Shown: positions 44,763-54,689 of the stretch, one piece after another
Numbering within the stretch: the first letter of the stretch is position 1
Layout: each line of letters begins with the position of its first letter
Assembly (NCBI GenBank): GCA_002071445.1
Contig: MWFE01000065.1
Location: 98,648-162,647 of the forward strand
Length of the DNA stretch: 64,000 bases
Source: Bacteroidetes bacterium ADurb.Bin008
GTDB lineage: Bacteria; Bacteroidota; Bacteroidia; Bacteroidales; Tenuifilaceae
Reading direction: 5' to 3'
Program-made: the position numbers and the translations under genes
The notes under the pieces: generated by a model
Seen by the model: the letters and a program-made list of their open reading frames with translations, nothing else
What the model was told of the DNA's origin: nothing
Databases searched by the model: none

Positions 44763-46016
44763 ATGGCGCAAACAAACAAGAATAAAATAATTAACGACCC
44801 GGTTCACGGGTTCATTAACATATCGCATCCTTTATCCTTCGACATCATTGAACATCCCTATTTTCAGAGATTACGGCATATCCGGCAGTTGGGATTAACC
44901 TATCTGGTATATCCCGGGGCCAACCATACCCGTTTTCAACACGCGCTTGGGGCCATGCACCTAATGAATCTGGCCATTGATACACTCCGATCCAAAGGGC
45001 ATGAGATTACCGAGGCAGAGGCCGAAGCAGCTTCGGCAGCCATCCTGCTGCATGACATTGGGCATGGGCCGTTCTCCCACTCGCTGGAGTTTAGCCTTGC
45101 CCAACGGGTTGGGCATGAGGCAATCAGCAAATGCTTTATGCATGAGCTAAACAAACAGTTCGGCAATAGGTTAAACCTTGCCATTGCAATATTTGAGGGC
45201 AGCTACGAAAAAAAATTCCTCCATCAGCTCATATCGGGACAACTGGATATGGACAGGATGGATTACCTACGGCGCGACAGCTTTTTTTCGGGAGTAACTG
45301 AGGGTGCCATCGGATCGGAAAGGATTATCAAAATGCTCAATGTGGTCAATGGCGATCTGGTGGTTGAGGCAAAGGGTATCTATTCGGTCGAAAAATTTAT
45401 CATTGCCCGAAGATTGATGTATTGGCAGGTTTACCTTCACAAAACCGTGATCGCTGCCGAAAAACTGCTTACCCAACTGCTACTTAGGGCAAGGGATCTT
45501 ACGCAACAGGGAGAAGAGGTTTGGGCTACGCCTTCGCTTTACTTTTTCCTCAGGAAAAGCATAGTGAAAAAAGATTTTGAACAATCCTCCGACGGGAAGC
45601 CATCTGAAGCGTTACTCAACTTTGCCAACCTCGATGATAACGATATCATTACCGCCGCTAAGCTATGGGTAAACCATTCCGATCCCGTCCTCTCCTTGCT
45701 GGCAAGGATGATTACTTCGCGCAAGCTCTTTAGGGTGAAATTGCAAAATAAGCCTTTTGCTGAGCAAGAAGTTGAAACCCGAAAACAGGACCTGTACAGC
45801 CTCTATCCCACCCTCAGGGGAATGGGAAAATACTTTGTACTAACTGATTCTGTGAGCAATAATGCCTACCGTTCGACCGAGGAGTCGATCAAAATCCTAT
45901 ATAACAACGGCATACTATTTGATATCACGGAGGCTTCGGATATGCTAAACACTAAAATCCTTTCAAAAGACGTCAGGAAGTACTTTTTGTGCTATCCCAA
46001 AGAAATTGAAAAATGA
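44763..46016 (+). CDS. HD-domain (COG1078-type) phosphohydrolase
   Basis: 417 residues. SAMHD1/dGTPase-like HD domain: His in TRFQHALGAMHLMN, the HD pair in AAILLHDIGHGPFSHSLE, and Asp in SGQLDMDRMDYLRRD. Members hydrolyse deoxynucleoside triphosphates or related nucleotides, but the substrate here is not known. Begins KIINDPVHGFI, which is usual for this family. It sits just upstream of the lpx genes, as in other Bacteroidota, though lpxD has its own -7 box. Confidence 0.88.
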   Translation: MAQTNKNKIINDPVHGFINISHPLSFDIIEHPYFQRLRHIRQLGLTYLVYPGANHTRFQHALGAMHLMNLAIDTLRSKGHEITEAEAEAASAAILLHDIGHGPFSHSLEFSLAQRVGHEAISKCFMHELNKQFGNRLNLAIAIFEGSYEKKFLHQLISGQLDMDRMDYLRRDSFFSGVTEGAIGSERIIKMLNVVNGDLVVEAKGIYSVEKFIIARRLMYWQVYLHKTVIAAEKLLTQLLLRARDLTQQGEEVWATPSLYFFLRKSIVKKDFEQSSDGKPSEALLNFANLDDNDIITAAKLWVNHSDPVLSLLARMITSRKLFRVKLQNKPFAEQEVETRKQDLYSLYPTLRGMGKYFVLTDSVSNNAYRSTEESIKILYNNGILFDITEASDMLNTKILSKDVRKYFLCYPKEIEK

Positions 46017-46026
46017 TTTTTTTAGT

Positions 46027-46034
46027 TAGATTTG
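46027..46034 (+). promoter_or_regulatory. -7 box of lpxD
   Basis: TAGATTTG lies 24 bases before the ATG at 46059 and overlaps the alternative TTG start at 46032, which is therefore unlikely. Confidence 0.5.
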
Positions 46035-46058
46035 TCGAAATTTAAGAAAACTAAACGC

Positions 46059-47081
46059 ATGGAGTTTACCGCTGAAGCGATTGCCGGCTTTTTAAACGGG
46101 ACTATCAAAGGAGACCCTAATGTAAAAGTCAATACAGTTGCCAAAATCGAAGAGGGAAAACCGGGAGCCCTCTCGTTTCTTTCCAACCTTAAATACTCAA
46201 AATACCTGTACACCACCAAGTCGTCAATTGTACTTATCAATAAAGATTTTGTTGTGGACAAGCCGGTTTCCGCAACCCTCATCCTGGTTGACAATGCATA
46301 CGAATCGTTTGCAAGGCTGCTCAATCTTATCAATTCAGCGCAGGGAAAGGCGGGCATCCACAAGCAATCCGTAATTGATCCTTCAGCAAAATTGGGCAAT
46401 AATGTCTTTATTGGACCATTCGTGCATATCGCCGAGAATGTAACAGTTGGAGATAACGTCCAAATTCACTCGCATGTGGTGGTTGAAAAGGGGACAACAA
46501 TTGGCGATGGCTCCATTATTTACCATGGCGTAAAAATCATGTCCGACTCAGTAATCGGGAAAGGATGCATAATCCAACCCGGCGCAGTGATCGGTTCCGA
46601 TGGCTTTGGATTTGCCCCCCAAGCCGATGGCACTTACCAGAAGATTCCCCAAATGGGTAATGTAATCATCGAGGACAATGTGGAGATAGGAGCCAATACC
46701 ACCATTGACCGTGCTACCATGGGCTCGACCATAATCAGAAAAGGCGTTAAGCTTGACAATCTGATTCAAATTGCCCATAACGTTGAAATTGGTGAGAATA
46801 CTGTGATTGCCGCCCAGAGCGGCATAGCCGGATCGACCAAGGTGGGGCGCAGCTGCATGTTTGGAGGGCAAGTGGGCATTTCGGGGCATCTTACCATTGC
46901 CGATGAGGTGAAACTATCGGCTCAAACGGGTGTTCCCAACAGCATCAAAACGCCCGGTGAAATAATGATTGGAACTCCTGCCATGAATTCCAGAAAGTTT
47001 GCCCGTTCGTTTGTCATTTTCAAAAATTTGCCCGATTTAAAAGATTTGGTTGATTTCTTAAAACGAAAGTTTGACGAATAA
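46059..47081 (+). CDS. lpxD: UDP-3-O-acyl-glucosamine N-acyltransferase
   Basis: 340 residues. Third step of lipid A synthesis. A uridine-binding N-terminal domain (about 1-95) is followed by a left-handed beta-helix of hexapeptide repeats, for example [20 protein letters not shown] and [16 protein letters not shown], with the catalytic His probably in [17 protein letters not shown]. It is followed after 73 bases by lpxC-fabZ. Confidence 0.95.
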   Translation: MEFTAEAIAGFLNGTIKGDPNVKVNTVAKIEEGKPGALSFLSNLKYSKYLYTTKSSIVLINKDFVVDKPVSATLILVDNAYESFARLLNLINSAQGKAGIHKQSVIDPSAKLGNNVFIGPFVHIAENVTVGDNVQIHSHVVVEKGTTIGDGSIIYHGVKIMSDSVIGKGCIIQPGAVIGSDGFGFAPQADGTYQKIPQMGNVIIEDNVEIGANTTIDRATMGSTIIRKGVKLDNLIQIAHNVEIGENTVIAAQSGIAGSTKVGRSCMFGGQVGISGHLTIADEVKLSAQTGVPNSIKTPGEIMIGTPAMNSRKFARSFVIFKNLPDLKDLVDFLKRKFDE

Positions 47082-47104
47082 TCTTTGAATTTCAACAATA
47101 TTAT

Positions 47105-47112
47105 TAATTTTG
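47105..47112 (+). promoter_or_regulatory. -7 box of lpxC-fabZ
   Basis: TAATTTTG lies 42 bases before the ATG at 47155. Confidence 0.5.
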
Positions 47113-47154
47113 CTGAAATTTTTCAGTACTCACAATTTTTGATTCACTTTCCTT

Positions 47155-48552
47155 ATGCAGTTAAAACAGACTACTCTTAAAAACGAAATATCATTCAAAG
47201 GGAAAGGGCTCCACACCGGCGTAGATGTGGAGCTTACCATGTGTCCCGCCAAAGAGAATACCGGGTATATCTTTCAACGAACCGACCTTGAGGGGATGCC
47301 AACCATTGAGGCCATTGCCAACAACGTGGTTGACACCTCCAGGGGAACCACCATTGAACAGAACGGGGTGCGGGTAAGCACCATTGAGCATGTAATGGCC
47401 GCCTTGTTTGGCATGGGTATAGACAATGCCCTGATTAAGGTCAATGGTCCCGAAATGCCCATAATGGATGGCAGTGCAAAGTTTTTTGTTGAGGGTATCA
47501 GCAAATGCGGAATTGAAACGCTTGACGCCGAGAGGGGCTACTACGTGATTAAAGAGAAACTGGTTTTTTCCGATCCTAAGCACGGCATAGAGATTGCCGC
47601 GTACCCGGACGAATCGTTCAGCATCGATGTGCTTATCGATTACAACTCTAAAATACTGGGAAACCAGTATGCCCAACTGATTAATCTGAACGATTTTGCC
47701 AAGGAGATAGCACCCTGCCGCACTTTCGTATTCTTTCACGAACTGGAGGTACTTTTAAAGAATAATCTCATCAAGGGTGGCGATCTGCAAAACGCCATCG
47801 TAATCATGGAGCATGAAGTTCCGCAAAGCGAACTTGACAGGGTGGCTGATTTGTTCAACAAGCCCAGGGTTCAAATCCAACCCGAAGGCATTCTGAATAA
47901 CCTCGAACTCCATTTTCAGAACGAACCCGCACGGCATAAACTCCTCGACATAGTAGGCGATTTGGCACTGGTTGGCCGCAGGATAAAGGGTAAAATCATA
48001 GCAAAACGCCCCGGTCATTACGCCAATACCGAATTGGCAAAATCCATCCGTCAGCTGGCAAGGAAAGAGGCCATGAAGCCCAATCTGCCCACATTCGACC
48101 TGACGCAACCGCCATTATTCAACATACAGCAAATTCGCAACATCTTACCACATCGCCCTCCGTTTCTGCTTATTGATAAGATACTTCACATGGACGATAA
48201 CACCATTACCGGTTTGAAAAATGTTACCATGAACGAAGGATTCTTTGTCGGGCATTTCCCCGAGGAGCCGGTAATGCCGGGTGTACTTCAAATTGAGGCC
48301 ATGGCGCAGGTGGGTGGAATTTTTGTTCTTAATACCGTTCCCGATCCGGAGAATTACATTACCTACTTTCTAAAAATTGACAGGGTAAAATTCAAGCGGA
48401 AAGTTGTTCCTGGTGATACCATCATCTTCAGGCTCGAACTGATTGAACCCATCCGCAGGGGTATAGCCAACATGTTTGGCCAGGCTTTTGTGGGCGACCA
48501 GCTGGTAATGGAAGGAGAGATGCTTGCACAAATCATCAAAATGAAATCGTAA
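47155..48552 (+). CDS. lpxC-fabZ: Bifunctional UDP-3-O-acyl-GlcNAc deacetylase / 3-hydroxyacyl-ACP dehydratase
   Basis: 465 residues. The fusion is usual in Bacteroidota. LpxC part (about 1-305): Glu-His in VSTIEHVMAALFGMGID, the Zn-binding HKLLDIVGDLAL with His and Asp, and GHYANTELAK with the catalytic His. FabZ part (about 315-465): HRPPFLLIDKIL with the active His, and GHFPEEPVMPGVLQIEAMAQ with the active Glu. It joins lipid A synthesis to control of the hydroxyacyl-ACP pool. Its last base is the first base of lpxA (TAATGA overlap). Confidence 0.97.
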   Translation: MQLKQTTLKNEISFKGKGLHTGVDVELTMCPAKENTGYIFQRTDLEGMPTIEAIANNVVDTSRGTTIEQNGVRVSTIEHVMAALFGMGIDNALIKVNGPEMPIMDGSAKFFVEGISKCGIETLDAERGYYVIKEKLVFSDPKHGIEIAAYPDESFSIDVLIDYNSKILGNQYAQLINLNDFAKEIAPCRTFVFFHELEVLLKNNLIKGGDLQNAIVIMEHEVPQSELDRVADLFNKPRVQIQPEGILNNLELHFQNEPARHKLLDIVGDLALVGRRIKGKIIAKRPGHYANTELAKSIRQLARKEAMKPNLPTFDLTQPPLFNIQQIRNILPHRPPFLLIDKILHMDDNTITGLKNVTMNEGFFVGHFPEEPVMPGVLQIEAMAQVGGIFVLNTVPDPENYITYFLKIDRVKFKRKVVPGDTIIFRLELIEPIRRGIANMFGQAFVGDQLVMEGEMLAQIIKMKS

Positions 48553-49349
48553 TGAAACAACCCCTTGCATACGTACATCCGGAAGCAAAGATTGGCGACA
48601 ATGTAACCATAGAGCCTTTTGCGTACATATCGAAGGATGTTGTTATTGGCAATAACACTTGGATTGGTCCCAACGCTACCATTCTCGATGGTGCACGTAT
48701 CGGCAACGGCTGTAAAATATTCCCCGGAGCAGTCATCTCGGCCATCCCACAGGATTTAAAATTCAAAGGAGAGATAACCACTGCCGAAATAGGCGATAAC
48801 ACAGTAGTAAGGGAATGTGTAACCGTCAACAGGGGCACTGCTTCGAAAGGGGTAACCAAAGTTGGATCGAACTGTTTGCTCATGGCCTATGTACATATTG
48901 CTCACGATTGCAATATTGGCAATTACGTAATCTTAGGCAACGCCGTTCAGCTGGCCGGAGAGGTCGAGATACACGATTTTGCCATTCTGTCGGGTGGATG
49001 CCTGGTGCACCAATTCGAGAAAATTGGAGGTCATGTTATGGTTCAGGGCGGTTCGAAAGTTAATAAAGATATCCCCCCGTACTCAAAGGTTGGCAGAGAT
49101 CCCATAGCATTTATGGGGCTTAACAGCATCGGACTGCGCAGGCGTAATTTCGATCCCAAGAAAGTGGCAGAACTTCAGGAAATATACAAGTATATTTACA
49201 GCAAAGGGTTAAACGTTACTCAGGCCATACAGGAAATTGAAAGAAGTATGCCCGAAACCGAACAGCGCAACGAGATATTGAACTTCATCAGATCGTCCGA
49301 AAGGGGCATTGTACGCCGCAGCGCAAGCAATCACTCTGACGACGATTAA
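48552..49349 (+). CDS. lpxA: Acyl-ACP:UDP-GlcNAc O-acyltransferase
   Basis: 265 residues. First step of lipid A synthesis. Hexapeptide-repeat beta-helix (for example IGDNVTIEPFAYISKDVVIG) with catalytic His in NCLLMAYVHIAHDCNIGNYV. The C-terminal helical part has GLNSIGLRRRNF. Translation is coupled to lpxC-fabZ by a one-base overlap. It is convergent with the DUF4837 gene. Confidence 0.96.
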   Translation: MKQPLAYVHPEAKIGDNVTIEPFAYISKDVVIGNNTWIGPNATILDGARIGNGCKIFPGAVISAIPQDLKFKGEITTAEIGDNTVVRECVTVNRGTASKGVTKVGSNCLLMAYVHIAHDCNIGNYVILGNAVQLAGEVEIHDFAILSGGCLVHQFEKIGGHVMVQGGSKVNKDIPPYSKVGRDPIAFMGLNSIGLRRRNFDPKKVAELQEIYKYIYSKGLNVTQAIQEIERSMPETEQRNEILNFIRSSERGIVRRSASNHSDDD

Positions 49350-49373
49350 CCTACAATTGGTTTCAAGTTTATT

Positions 49374-50387
49374 TTACTCCTTAGCGTTCTCCGATCCGAG
49401 CGAAAAGGTTAACAGCAATGCCTCCAACTGCCTGACGTAATTTCGCTTATTGAAGCGAGGCGCATAAATATATCCCTCTACCGTAATCACCCGGTTTCTC
49501 TCTTCGTCAACGGTGGTATAGCTAACAAACGGCCCTCCCATCGGATGCATTTGTACGTCCCACAAACCCCTGAGCTGACCAAAATAACGATTCTTATACA
49601 TTAACGGCTGGAAGATAGGAGCAATCAGCGTTTCAGTAATCATGTAGCTGCCCTCGGTTGGGCCGGGAACATATTTATTGACAAAACTATTCCGCTTTTC
49701 CACCAGGTAGTTTAAGGTAAAAGTGTTCTCATCTGTATAAGGGTACTGATAGATAAAAATACCCTGACTTATATCGGGCGTTTCGTGGGATATCCACACA
49801 AAATCGGTTGTATCGAGCCTCAACTGGTAGCCTTTGGGAAAGTTAAGGGATATGTCGAATTTTTTCTCCAGCAACTTCCTCAACCCTTTTTCCTCATAGC
49901 GAATGGCATTCTGAACGACCCTGTCGCGCTCGGCCTGCTCCAGAAGCTGGACAAATCTATCCTTATCATCGTTAAGCATTTTGGCAATGGCCGGATAGGT
50001 TGGGCCAACAATGTTTAATACCGTTTGTGGAGCAGCCCACACATCGCGTTGGAGCACTATCTGAGCCTGTGCGAATTCCGACCCCACTTTTGTGATTACA
50101 ATATTCCTATGGCTTTTAAAAATGTCGGTGAATGCACTTGGGGGAATCATTACCACATCGAAAATGGGTTCCGATTGCGGAAGCATGGGATACTCCTCGC
50201 GCAAGATATCGTTATACGTTTTTCCTATGGATTCTTCCCAAACCGCCTTATCGAGTACAACAACAACCTCACCGGCAGCTCCGGTCACGTTAGGCAAAAA
50301 AGTTTTTTTTCCTTTGGAACCCTTGTCACACGAATAGAAAACGAGGGCAATGAATGCTGCAATGGCAATGGATAAGATTTTTTTCAT
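49374..50387 (-). CDS. DUF4837 family lipoprotein
   Basis: 337 residues. The signal peptide ends in a lipobox (LVFYSC, Cys20). The mature part starts with GKKTFLPNVTGAAGEVVVVLD, a Bacteroidota-specific family without known function. It is probably an envelope lipoprotein. It lies on the minus strand after the transglycosylase gene. Confidence 0.85.
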   Translation of the reverse strand: MKKILSIAIAAFIALVFYSCDKGSKGKKTFLPNVTGAAGEVVVVLDKAVWEESIGKTYNDILREEYPMLPQSEPIFDVVMIPPSAFTDIFKSHRNIVITKVGSEFAQAQIVLQRDVWAAPQTVLNIVGPTYPAIAKMLNDDKDRFVQLLEQAERDRVVQNAIRYEEKGLRKLLEKKFDISLNFPKGYQLRLDTTDFVWISHETPDISQGIFIYQYPYTDENTFTLNYLVEKRNSFVNKYVPGPTEGSYMITETLIAPIFQPLMYKNRYFGQLRGLWDVQMHPMGGPFVSYTTVDEERNRVITVEGYIYAPRFNKRNYVRQLEALLLTFSLGSENAKE

Positions 50388-50495
50388 GGCTTAGTGAGTT
50401 TATCGACTATTCTTTTTAACTGCTTAAAAGTACAAATATTGTAGAATATCCCGCAATTAATAGGGTGAAAGTCACTCTATACAACAATGTGAAAG

Positions 50496-51791
50496 TCAGG
50501 GAAGCGTGGTTCTTTGCTGCTCCTGCAACTTATTGTACGTGTTTGTATCAACCCAAAGGGTAAGCTTCCTGCCAATGTCCAAATCGCCGTTTAAGTTTGG
50601 GTTCCAAGCGTAAATATCGTCCACCGTGCACCCGTATTTAATGGCCACCTTGTGCAGATAGTCACCCTGCTCCACCGTATGAATCACTTTGATTCGATTA
50701 TTGGTATTGCCTGTATTGGCCATCACATCGTGATAATCGGGTTTTGCAGCCGATTTTTCGTAAAGGGTTTTTTCGCATTTCAAAAATTCCTCAATCTTGT
50801 CCTGGGGAATACGAAGTGCGTAAAAATCGGGCGATTTGGGAACTACACCCCGACGATAGGTAGGGTTCAGGAATCGAAGCACATCGTACGATATCCCCAT
50901 TTCGGCCGAAAGTACCGACAGCGAGAGCTGATCCTTAACGTGAACCGTATCGGTTTGTAAATAGCTGATAGCCGAGGGGGCTGGCTTTATGGAGTGATCA
51001 GCCGCATTCTGCATAACGTAGGTTGCAGCGATGAAAGCGGGTACGTAATTTTGTGCTGCCTCCGGCAGGTAGTCATACAGTTTCCAGAAATTTGTTTCGC
51101 CTCCCGACCGCGCAATGGCATTTCGTACTACTCCCGGGCCGGCGTTGTAGGCAGCCATCACCAAGTGCCAGTCGTTGAAAATACGATACAGGTAGAGAAG
51201 ATACATGCATGCTGCTTCGGTTGATTTCACGGGATCCATCCGCTCGTCAACGTAACTGTTCACATTGAGGTCGAACATACGCGCAGAGTTAATCAAAAAC
51301 TGCCACAGCCCCACTGCACCGCTGGGCGAAACGGCCAGTGGGTTGAGCGCCGACTCAACCACCGCCAGGTATTTTAGCTCCAAAGGCAGCTGGTACCTAT
51401 CCAAAATCTCGTCGAACAGGGGGAAAAAGAAGTCGGTCAGGCCCAGCATTTGCGAAACCTGCTCGCGCCTTTCGATGGTATAAATATCAATGTAACGTCT
51501 GACATAGCCGTTGTAGTCGAACGAAATGGGCGACAGGTTGTCGATGGCGGCAAGCTTGTACTCGTAAACCAAATCGGGGAAAGTTACAGATGGATTAACC
51601 CTGTCTTGGGCGTCAGATTTCAACGAATCGGGGAAAAGGTTAAGGGAAGCAAGGCTATCCAATGATCTGATAACACTGCAATTTTTATGGGTTTTGCCAA
51701 AAGTCTTTCCCCCACACGTTGCTCCTCCTTCAACGGGAATAGCCAAAATGCACAGGAAAACAACTGTCAAACGGAAAACAATATCCTTCAT
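50496..51791 (-). CDS. MltD-like lytic transglycosylase with LysM domain
   Basis: 431 residues. A signal peptide (about 1-25) is followed by an SLT domain (about 122-260) with catalytic Glu146 in YLAVVESALNPLAVSPSGAV, then GLWQFL and AYNAGPG. A LysM peptidoglycan-binding domain is at the end (HTVEQGDYLHKVAIKYGCTV). Cleaves peptidoglycan glycan strands. The frame also opens at GTG 51797; ATG 51791 is preferred. It lies 14 bases after tatA. Confidence 0.88.
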   Translation of the reverse strand: MKDIVFRLTVVFLCILAIPVEGGATCGGKTFGKTHKNCSVIRSLDSLASLNLFPDSLKSDAQDRVNPSVTFPDLVYEYKLAAIDNLSPISFDYNGYVRRYIDIYTIERREQVSQMLGLTDFFFPLFDEILDRYQLPLELKYLAVVESALNPLAVSPSGAVGLWQFLINSARMFDLNVNSYVDERMDPVKSTEAACMYLLYLYRIFNDWHLVMAAYNAGPGVVRNAIARSGGETNFWKLYDYLPEAAQNYVPAFIAATYVMQNAADHSIKPAPSAISYLQTDTVHVKDQLSLSVLSAEMGISYDVLRFLNPTYRRGVVPKSPDFYALRIPQDKIEEFLKCEKTLYEKSAAKPDYHDVMANTGNTNNRIKVIHTVEQGDYLHKVAIKYGCTVDDIYAWNPNLNGDLDIGRKLTLWVDTNTYNKLQEQQRTTLP

Positions 51792-51805
51792 GTTCACCTT
51801 GGCCC

Positions 51806-52024
51806 TTACTCCTTGTTTTCTTCGTTCCCCTTGTTCTCGTGATTATCCTTTTTCGGCTCCTCCTGATCATCTTCCCTCATCCCTTTTTTAAACTCGCTTA
51901 CCCCTTTACCCAGGCCTCTCATCAGTTCGGGAATCTTCTTCCCTCCAAAAAGCAAAATGGCCACGGCTACAATGGCAATCAATTCCCATCCGCCAATACC
52001 ACCGGCAATTACAAAACAATTCAT
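51806..52024 (-). CDS. tatA: Sec-independent translocase subunit TatA
   Basis: 72 residues. One N-terminal membrane helix (about 13-27, ELIAIVAVAILLFGGKKIPEL with the FGGKKIPEL hinge), an amphipathic helix (RGLGKGVSEFKKGM) and a charged tail. It forms the pore of the Tat pathway. No tatC is nearby. Confidence 0.92.
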   Translation of the reverse strand: MNCFVIAGGIGGWELIAIVAVAILLFGGKKIPELMRGLGKGVSEFKKGMREDDQEEPKKDNHENKGNEENKE

Positions 52025-52119
52025 GGCTTTACTATTATTATTCCTTACTCTGGTTCAGTACTTTTAACCTATATCGCCTTTTCGTTAATCCCACTGAGGC
52101 AGAATTTTAACAACCTCTC

Positions 52120-52127
52120 CAAAAGTA
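52120..52127 (-). promoter_or_regulatory. -7 box of tatA-transglycosylase
   Basis: Reads TACTTTTG on the minus strand, 95 bases before the tatA ATG. Confidence 0.45.
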
Positions 52128-52144
52128 GTAATTTTCTTTACAAC

Positions 52145-53464
52145 CTACCTGTTGAAAAGTCTAACAATATCATTGGCATTGGCAAAAATGAGCAATGCCA
52201 GTATAAATATCATCCCAGCTACCTGAGCATACTCCATGAATTTCTCTCCGGGTTTCCTTCCCGAAATCATTTCGTATAGGATGAACACCATGTGCCCTCC
52301 ATCCAGTGCAGGGATGGGTAAAATATTCATTATGGCTAATATGATGGAAATAAGCGCAGTAAGCATCCAGAACGATTGCCAATCCCATGTTCCCGGGAAG
52401 ATGCTTCCAATGGTTATAAATCCTCCCAACGATTCGTAGGCCTTGGTTGAACGCGAAAACAGGAGCCTCAGCTGTTTTAGGTATCCCGACAGTGTACTGA
52501 CTCCAAGTTTAATTCCGGCGGGAATGGATTGGAGAAATGTGTAGTTTACCTTTTTTACCTCGAAAATCTCGCTAAGGTCAGCCGGGCCAACGCCAATCAG
52601 CCCTTCCTCTGGAACAAACACCTCAATATCAACGGGATTCCCTTCCCGTTCGAAAGTGAAGACCACCGTTTGATTTTTATTGGACCGAACGGCATCCACC
52701 AGCTGGTCGAAATAGATTGCCTCCGCATGATTTATGGCCATTAACCTGTCACCCACCTCAATTCCTGCACTTTGTGCGGGAGAATTATCGGCAACAACTC
52801 CAATGGTCAACGGGAAACGTATGGAGAAAAGCCGTGGCGATTTCAGTAGTTTAGGGATTACGTCCTCAGCAATGGGGATATCGATATTCTGCCCATCGCG
52901 GTTAACGGTTACCGTTTTGGCCCTTTCGAGCACTATCTCCGGAGCTACCTGCTGAAAATCCTCAACCTCTTTCCCATCGACATATACTATCTTATCCCCG
53001 TTTTTAAAGCCCATTTCAATGGCAATTGGCTCGCATGCAACGCCATAGGTTAAGTTCCTGGTTGGCAGATATTCTTTTCCCCAAGTGAATAGAACCATTA
53101 TGTAAATAATCAATGCCAGGATGAAATTGACCAAAACTCCACCGGTGATAATGAAAAATCGCTGCCATGGTGGCCTCGAACGGAACTCGTCGGGTTTGGG
53201 AGGAAGTTTCATTTGCTCCTTATCCATCGATTCATCAATCATACCTGCAATTTTTACATACCCACCCAGGGGTAGCCAACCGATACCATACTCCGTTTCG
53301 CCCTTTTTAACTTTAAAGAGAGAAAACCAGGGGTTGAAAAACAGGTAGAATTTTTCGACTCGCACTTTGAACAGCTTGGCAAAGGTGAAATGCCCAAATT
53401 CGTGAAGCAGCACCAGAATGGCAATGCTCAGCAGGAATTGTAAGATTTTGATAAGTATTTCCAT
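52145..53464 (-). CDS. rseP: Site-2 protease RseP
   Basis: 439 residues. Intramembrane zinc protease that releases sigma-factor anti-factors. The HExxH motif is His21-Glu22-x-x-His25 near the N-terminus (LVLLHEFGHFTFAK) and the second metal site is in NILPIPALDGGHM. At least one PDZ domain (about 210-290, IGVVADNSPAQSAGIEVGDR) lies between. The ECF/FecR system at 13.6-16.9 kb might be a substrate, but that is an inference. It lies 43 bases after dxr. Confidence 0.95.
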   Translation of the reverse strand: MEILIKILQFLLSIAILVLLHEFGHFTFAKLFKVRVEKFYLFFNPWFSLFKVKKGETEYGIGWLPLGGYVKIAGMIDESMDKEQMKLPPKPDEFRSRPPWQRFFIITGGVLVNFILALIIYIMVLFTWGKEYLPTRNLTYGVACEPIAIEMGFKNGDKIVYVDGKEVEDFQQVAPEIVLERAKTVTVNRDGQNIDIPIAEDVIPKLLKSPRLFSIRFPLTIGVVADNSPAQSAGIEVGDRLMAINHAEAIYFDQLVDAVRSNKNQTVVFTFEREGNPVDIEVFVPEEGLIGVGPADLSEIFEVKKVNYTFLQSIPAGIKLGVSTLSGYLKQLRLLFSRSTKAYESLGGFITIGSIFPGTWDWQSFWMLTALISIILAIMNILPIPALDGGHMVFILYEMISGRKPGEKFMEYAQVAGMIFILALLIFANANDIVRLFNR

Positions 53465-53507
53465 TTATATTAGTTACTTAAAGATTATTACTATTTATGA
53501 TTTACGA

Positions 53508-54659
53508 TTATGATCCTATTTGTTTGATAGCTATTTCTCTGGTATTGATATCGGTTGACAAATAATCATCGTATGTCGGGTGTTCAATAAAAGTTGCCCT
53601 GCCCAGCGATTCCTCTACCACATCGGCTATCTGGAGAAAGCCCAACTTCCCATTAAGGAATGCATCAACCGCCACCTCGTTGGCTGCATTCAAGGCGCAG
53701 GGGATATTCCCGCCCTTGTTCATTGCCTCATATGCAAACTGCAGCATTGGGAAACGGTGAATGTCTGGGGGTTCAAAAGTAAGGCTGGGATATCCAACAA
53801 ACGAGAACCGTGGGAAATTTGACTTAATCCTTTTGGGGAACGACAAAGCATACTGAATGGGCAGTTTCATGTCGGGAAGTCCCATCTGGGCTTTGATTGA
53901 GCCATCCTCGAACTGCACCATGGAATGGACAATGGACTGCGGATGGATAATCACCTCAATTTGCTCGGGTTTCAACCCGAAAAGCCATTTGGCTTCAATC
54001 ACTTCAAACCCCTTGTTCATCATGGTTGCCGAGTCGATGGTGATTTTGTTTCCCATGTTCCAATTGGGATGCCTTAGCGCATCGGCCACCGTAACGTGCG
54101 CCAACTGCTTAAACGAGTACTCCCTAAAAGGGCCACCCGAAGCGGTGAGGATAATCTTTTCGATGGGGTTTTGTTCCCCAACAAGGCATTGAAAAATGGC
54201 AGAGTGCTCGGAATCCACTGGCAAAAGGGGCACGTTATTCTCCGTTGCCAACCCGGTAACAAGTTCGCCGGCTGCCACCAATGTTTCCTTATTGGCCAGC
54301 GCAATGGCTTTCCCTGCCTTAATGGCATTGATGGTTGGCAAAAGCCCCGAATATCCAACCATGGCTGTCAACACCATATCCACCGAGTCGCTTTCAACCA
54401 CCTGCGCAATGGACTCCTCGCCGGCAAACACCTTAATATCGTAAGCGGAAAGAGCACTTTTTACCTCTCCGTACAATTCCTTACTCCCAATGACCACTGC
54501 ATTGGGTTGAAACCGGATAGCCTGTTCAATTAATCGGTTTGCATTGCATTTGGCCGTCAGGATTTCAACCCCGAACAGATCGGGATGACATTGAATTACC
54601 TCCAATGCCTGGGTTCCTATAGAACCTGTTGAGCCCAATATGGCAATCCGTCTTTTCAA
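53508..54659 (-). CDS. dxr: 1-deoxy-D-xylulose-5-phosphate reductoisomerase
   Basis: 383 residues. Second enzyme of the MEP isoprenoid route. The NADPH site is AILGSTGSIGTQALEVIQ at the N-terminus and the metal/substrate site is LLPVDSEHSAIFQCL. The region ITIDSATMMNKGFEVIEA is diagnostic. The start is a TTG (MKRRIAILG), since no ATG fits and the NADPH motif begins eight residues later. It is followed by rseP. Confidence 0.95.
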   Translation of the reverse strand: MKRRIAILGSTGSIGTQALEVIQCHPDLFGVEILTAKCNANRLIEQAIRFQPNAVVIGSKELYGEVKSALSAYDIKVFAGEESIAQVVESDSVDMVLTAMVGYSGLLPTINAIKAGKAIALANKETLVAAGELVTGLATENNVPLLPVDSEHSAIFQCLVGEQNPIEKIILTASGGPFREYSFKQLAHVTVADALRHPNWNMGNKITIDSATMMNKGFEVIEAKWLFGLKPEQIEVIIHPQSIVHSMVQFEDGSIKAQMGLPDMKLPIQYALSFPKRIKSNFPRFSFVGYPSLTFEPPDIHRFPMLQFAYEAMNKGGNIPCALNAANEVAVDAFLNGKLGFLQIADVVEESLGRATFIEHPTYDDYLSTDINTREIAIKQIGS

Positions 54660-54689
54660 AGTATTACAATGCTCGCGTGTGATGGGTTA

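Noticed and set aside
44663..44782. Short ORF MGCLHVYPYGVHWHTGPN overlapping the HD gene start
   Set aside because: 39 codons, composition not gene-like, no sign of coupling. It cannot be supported.
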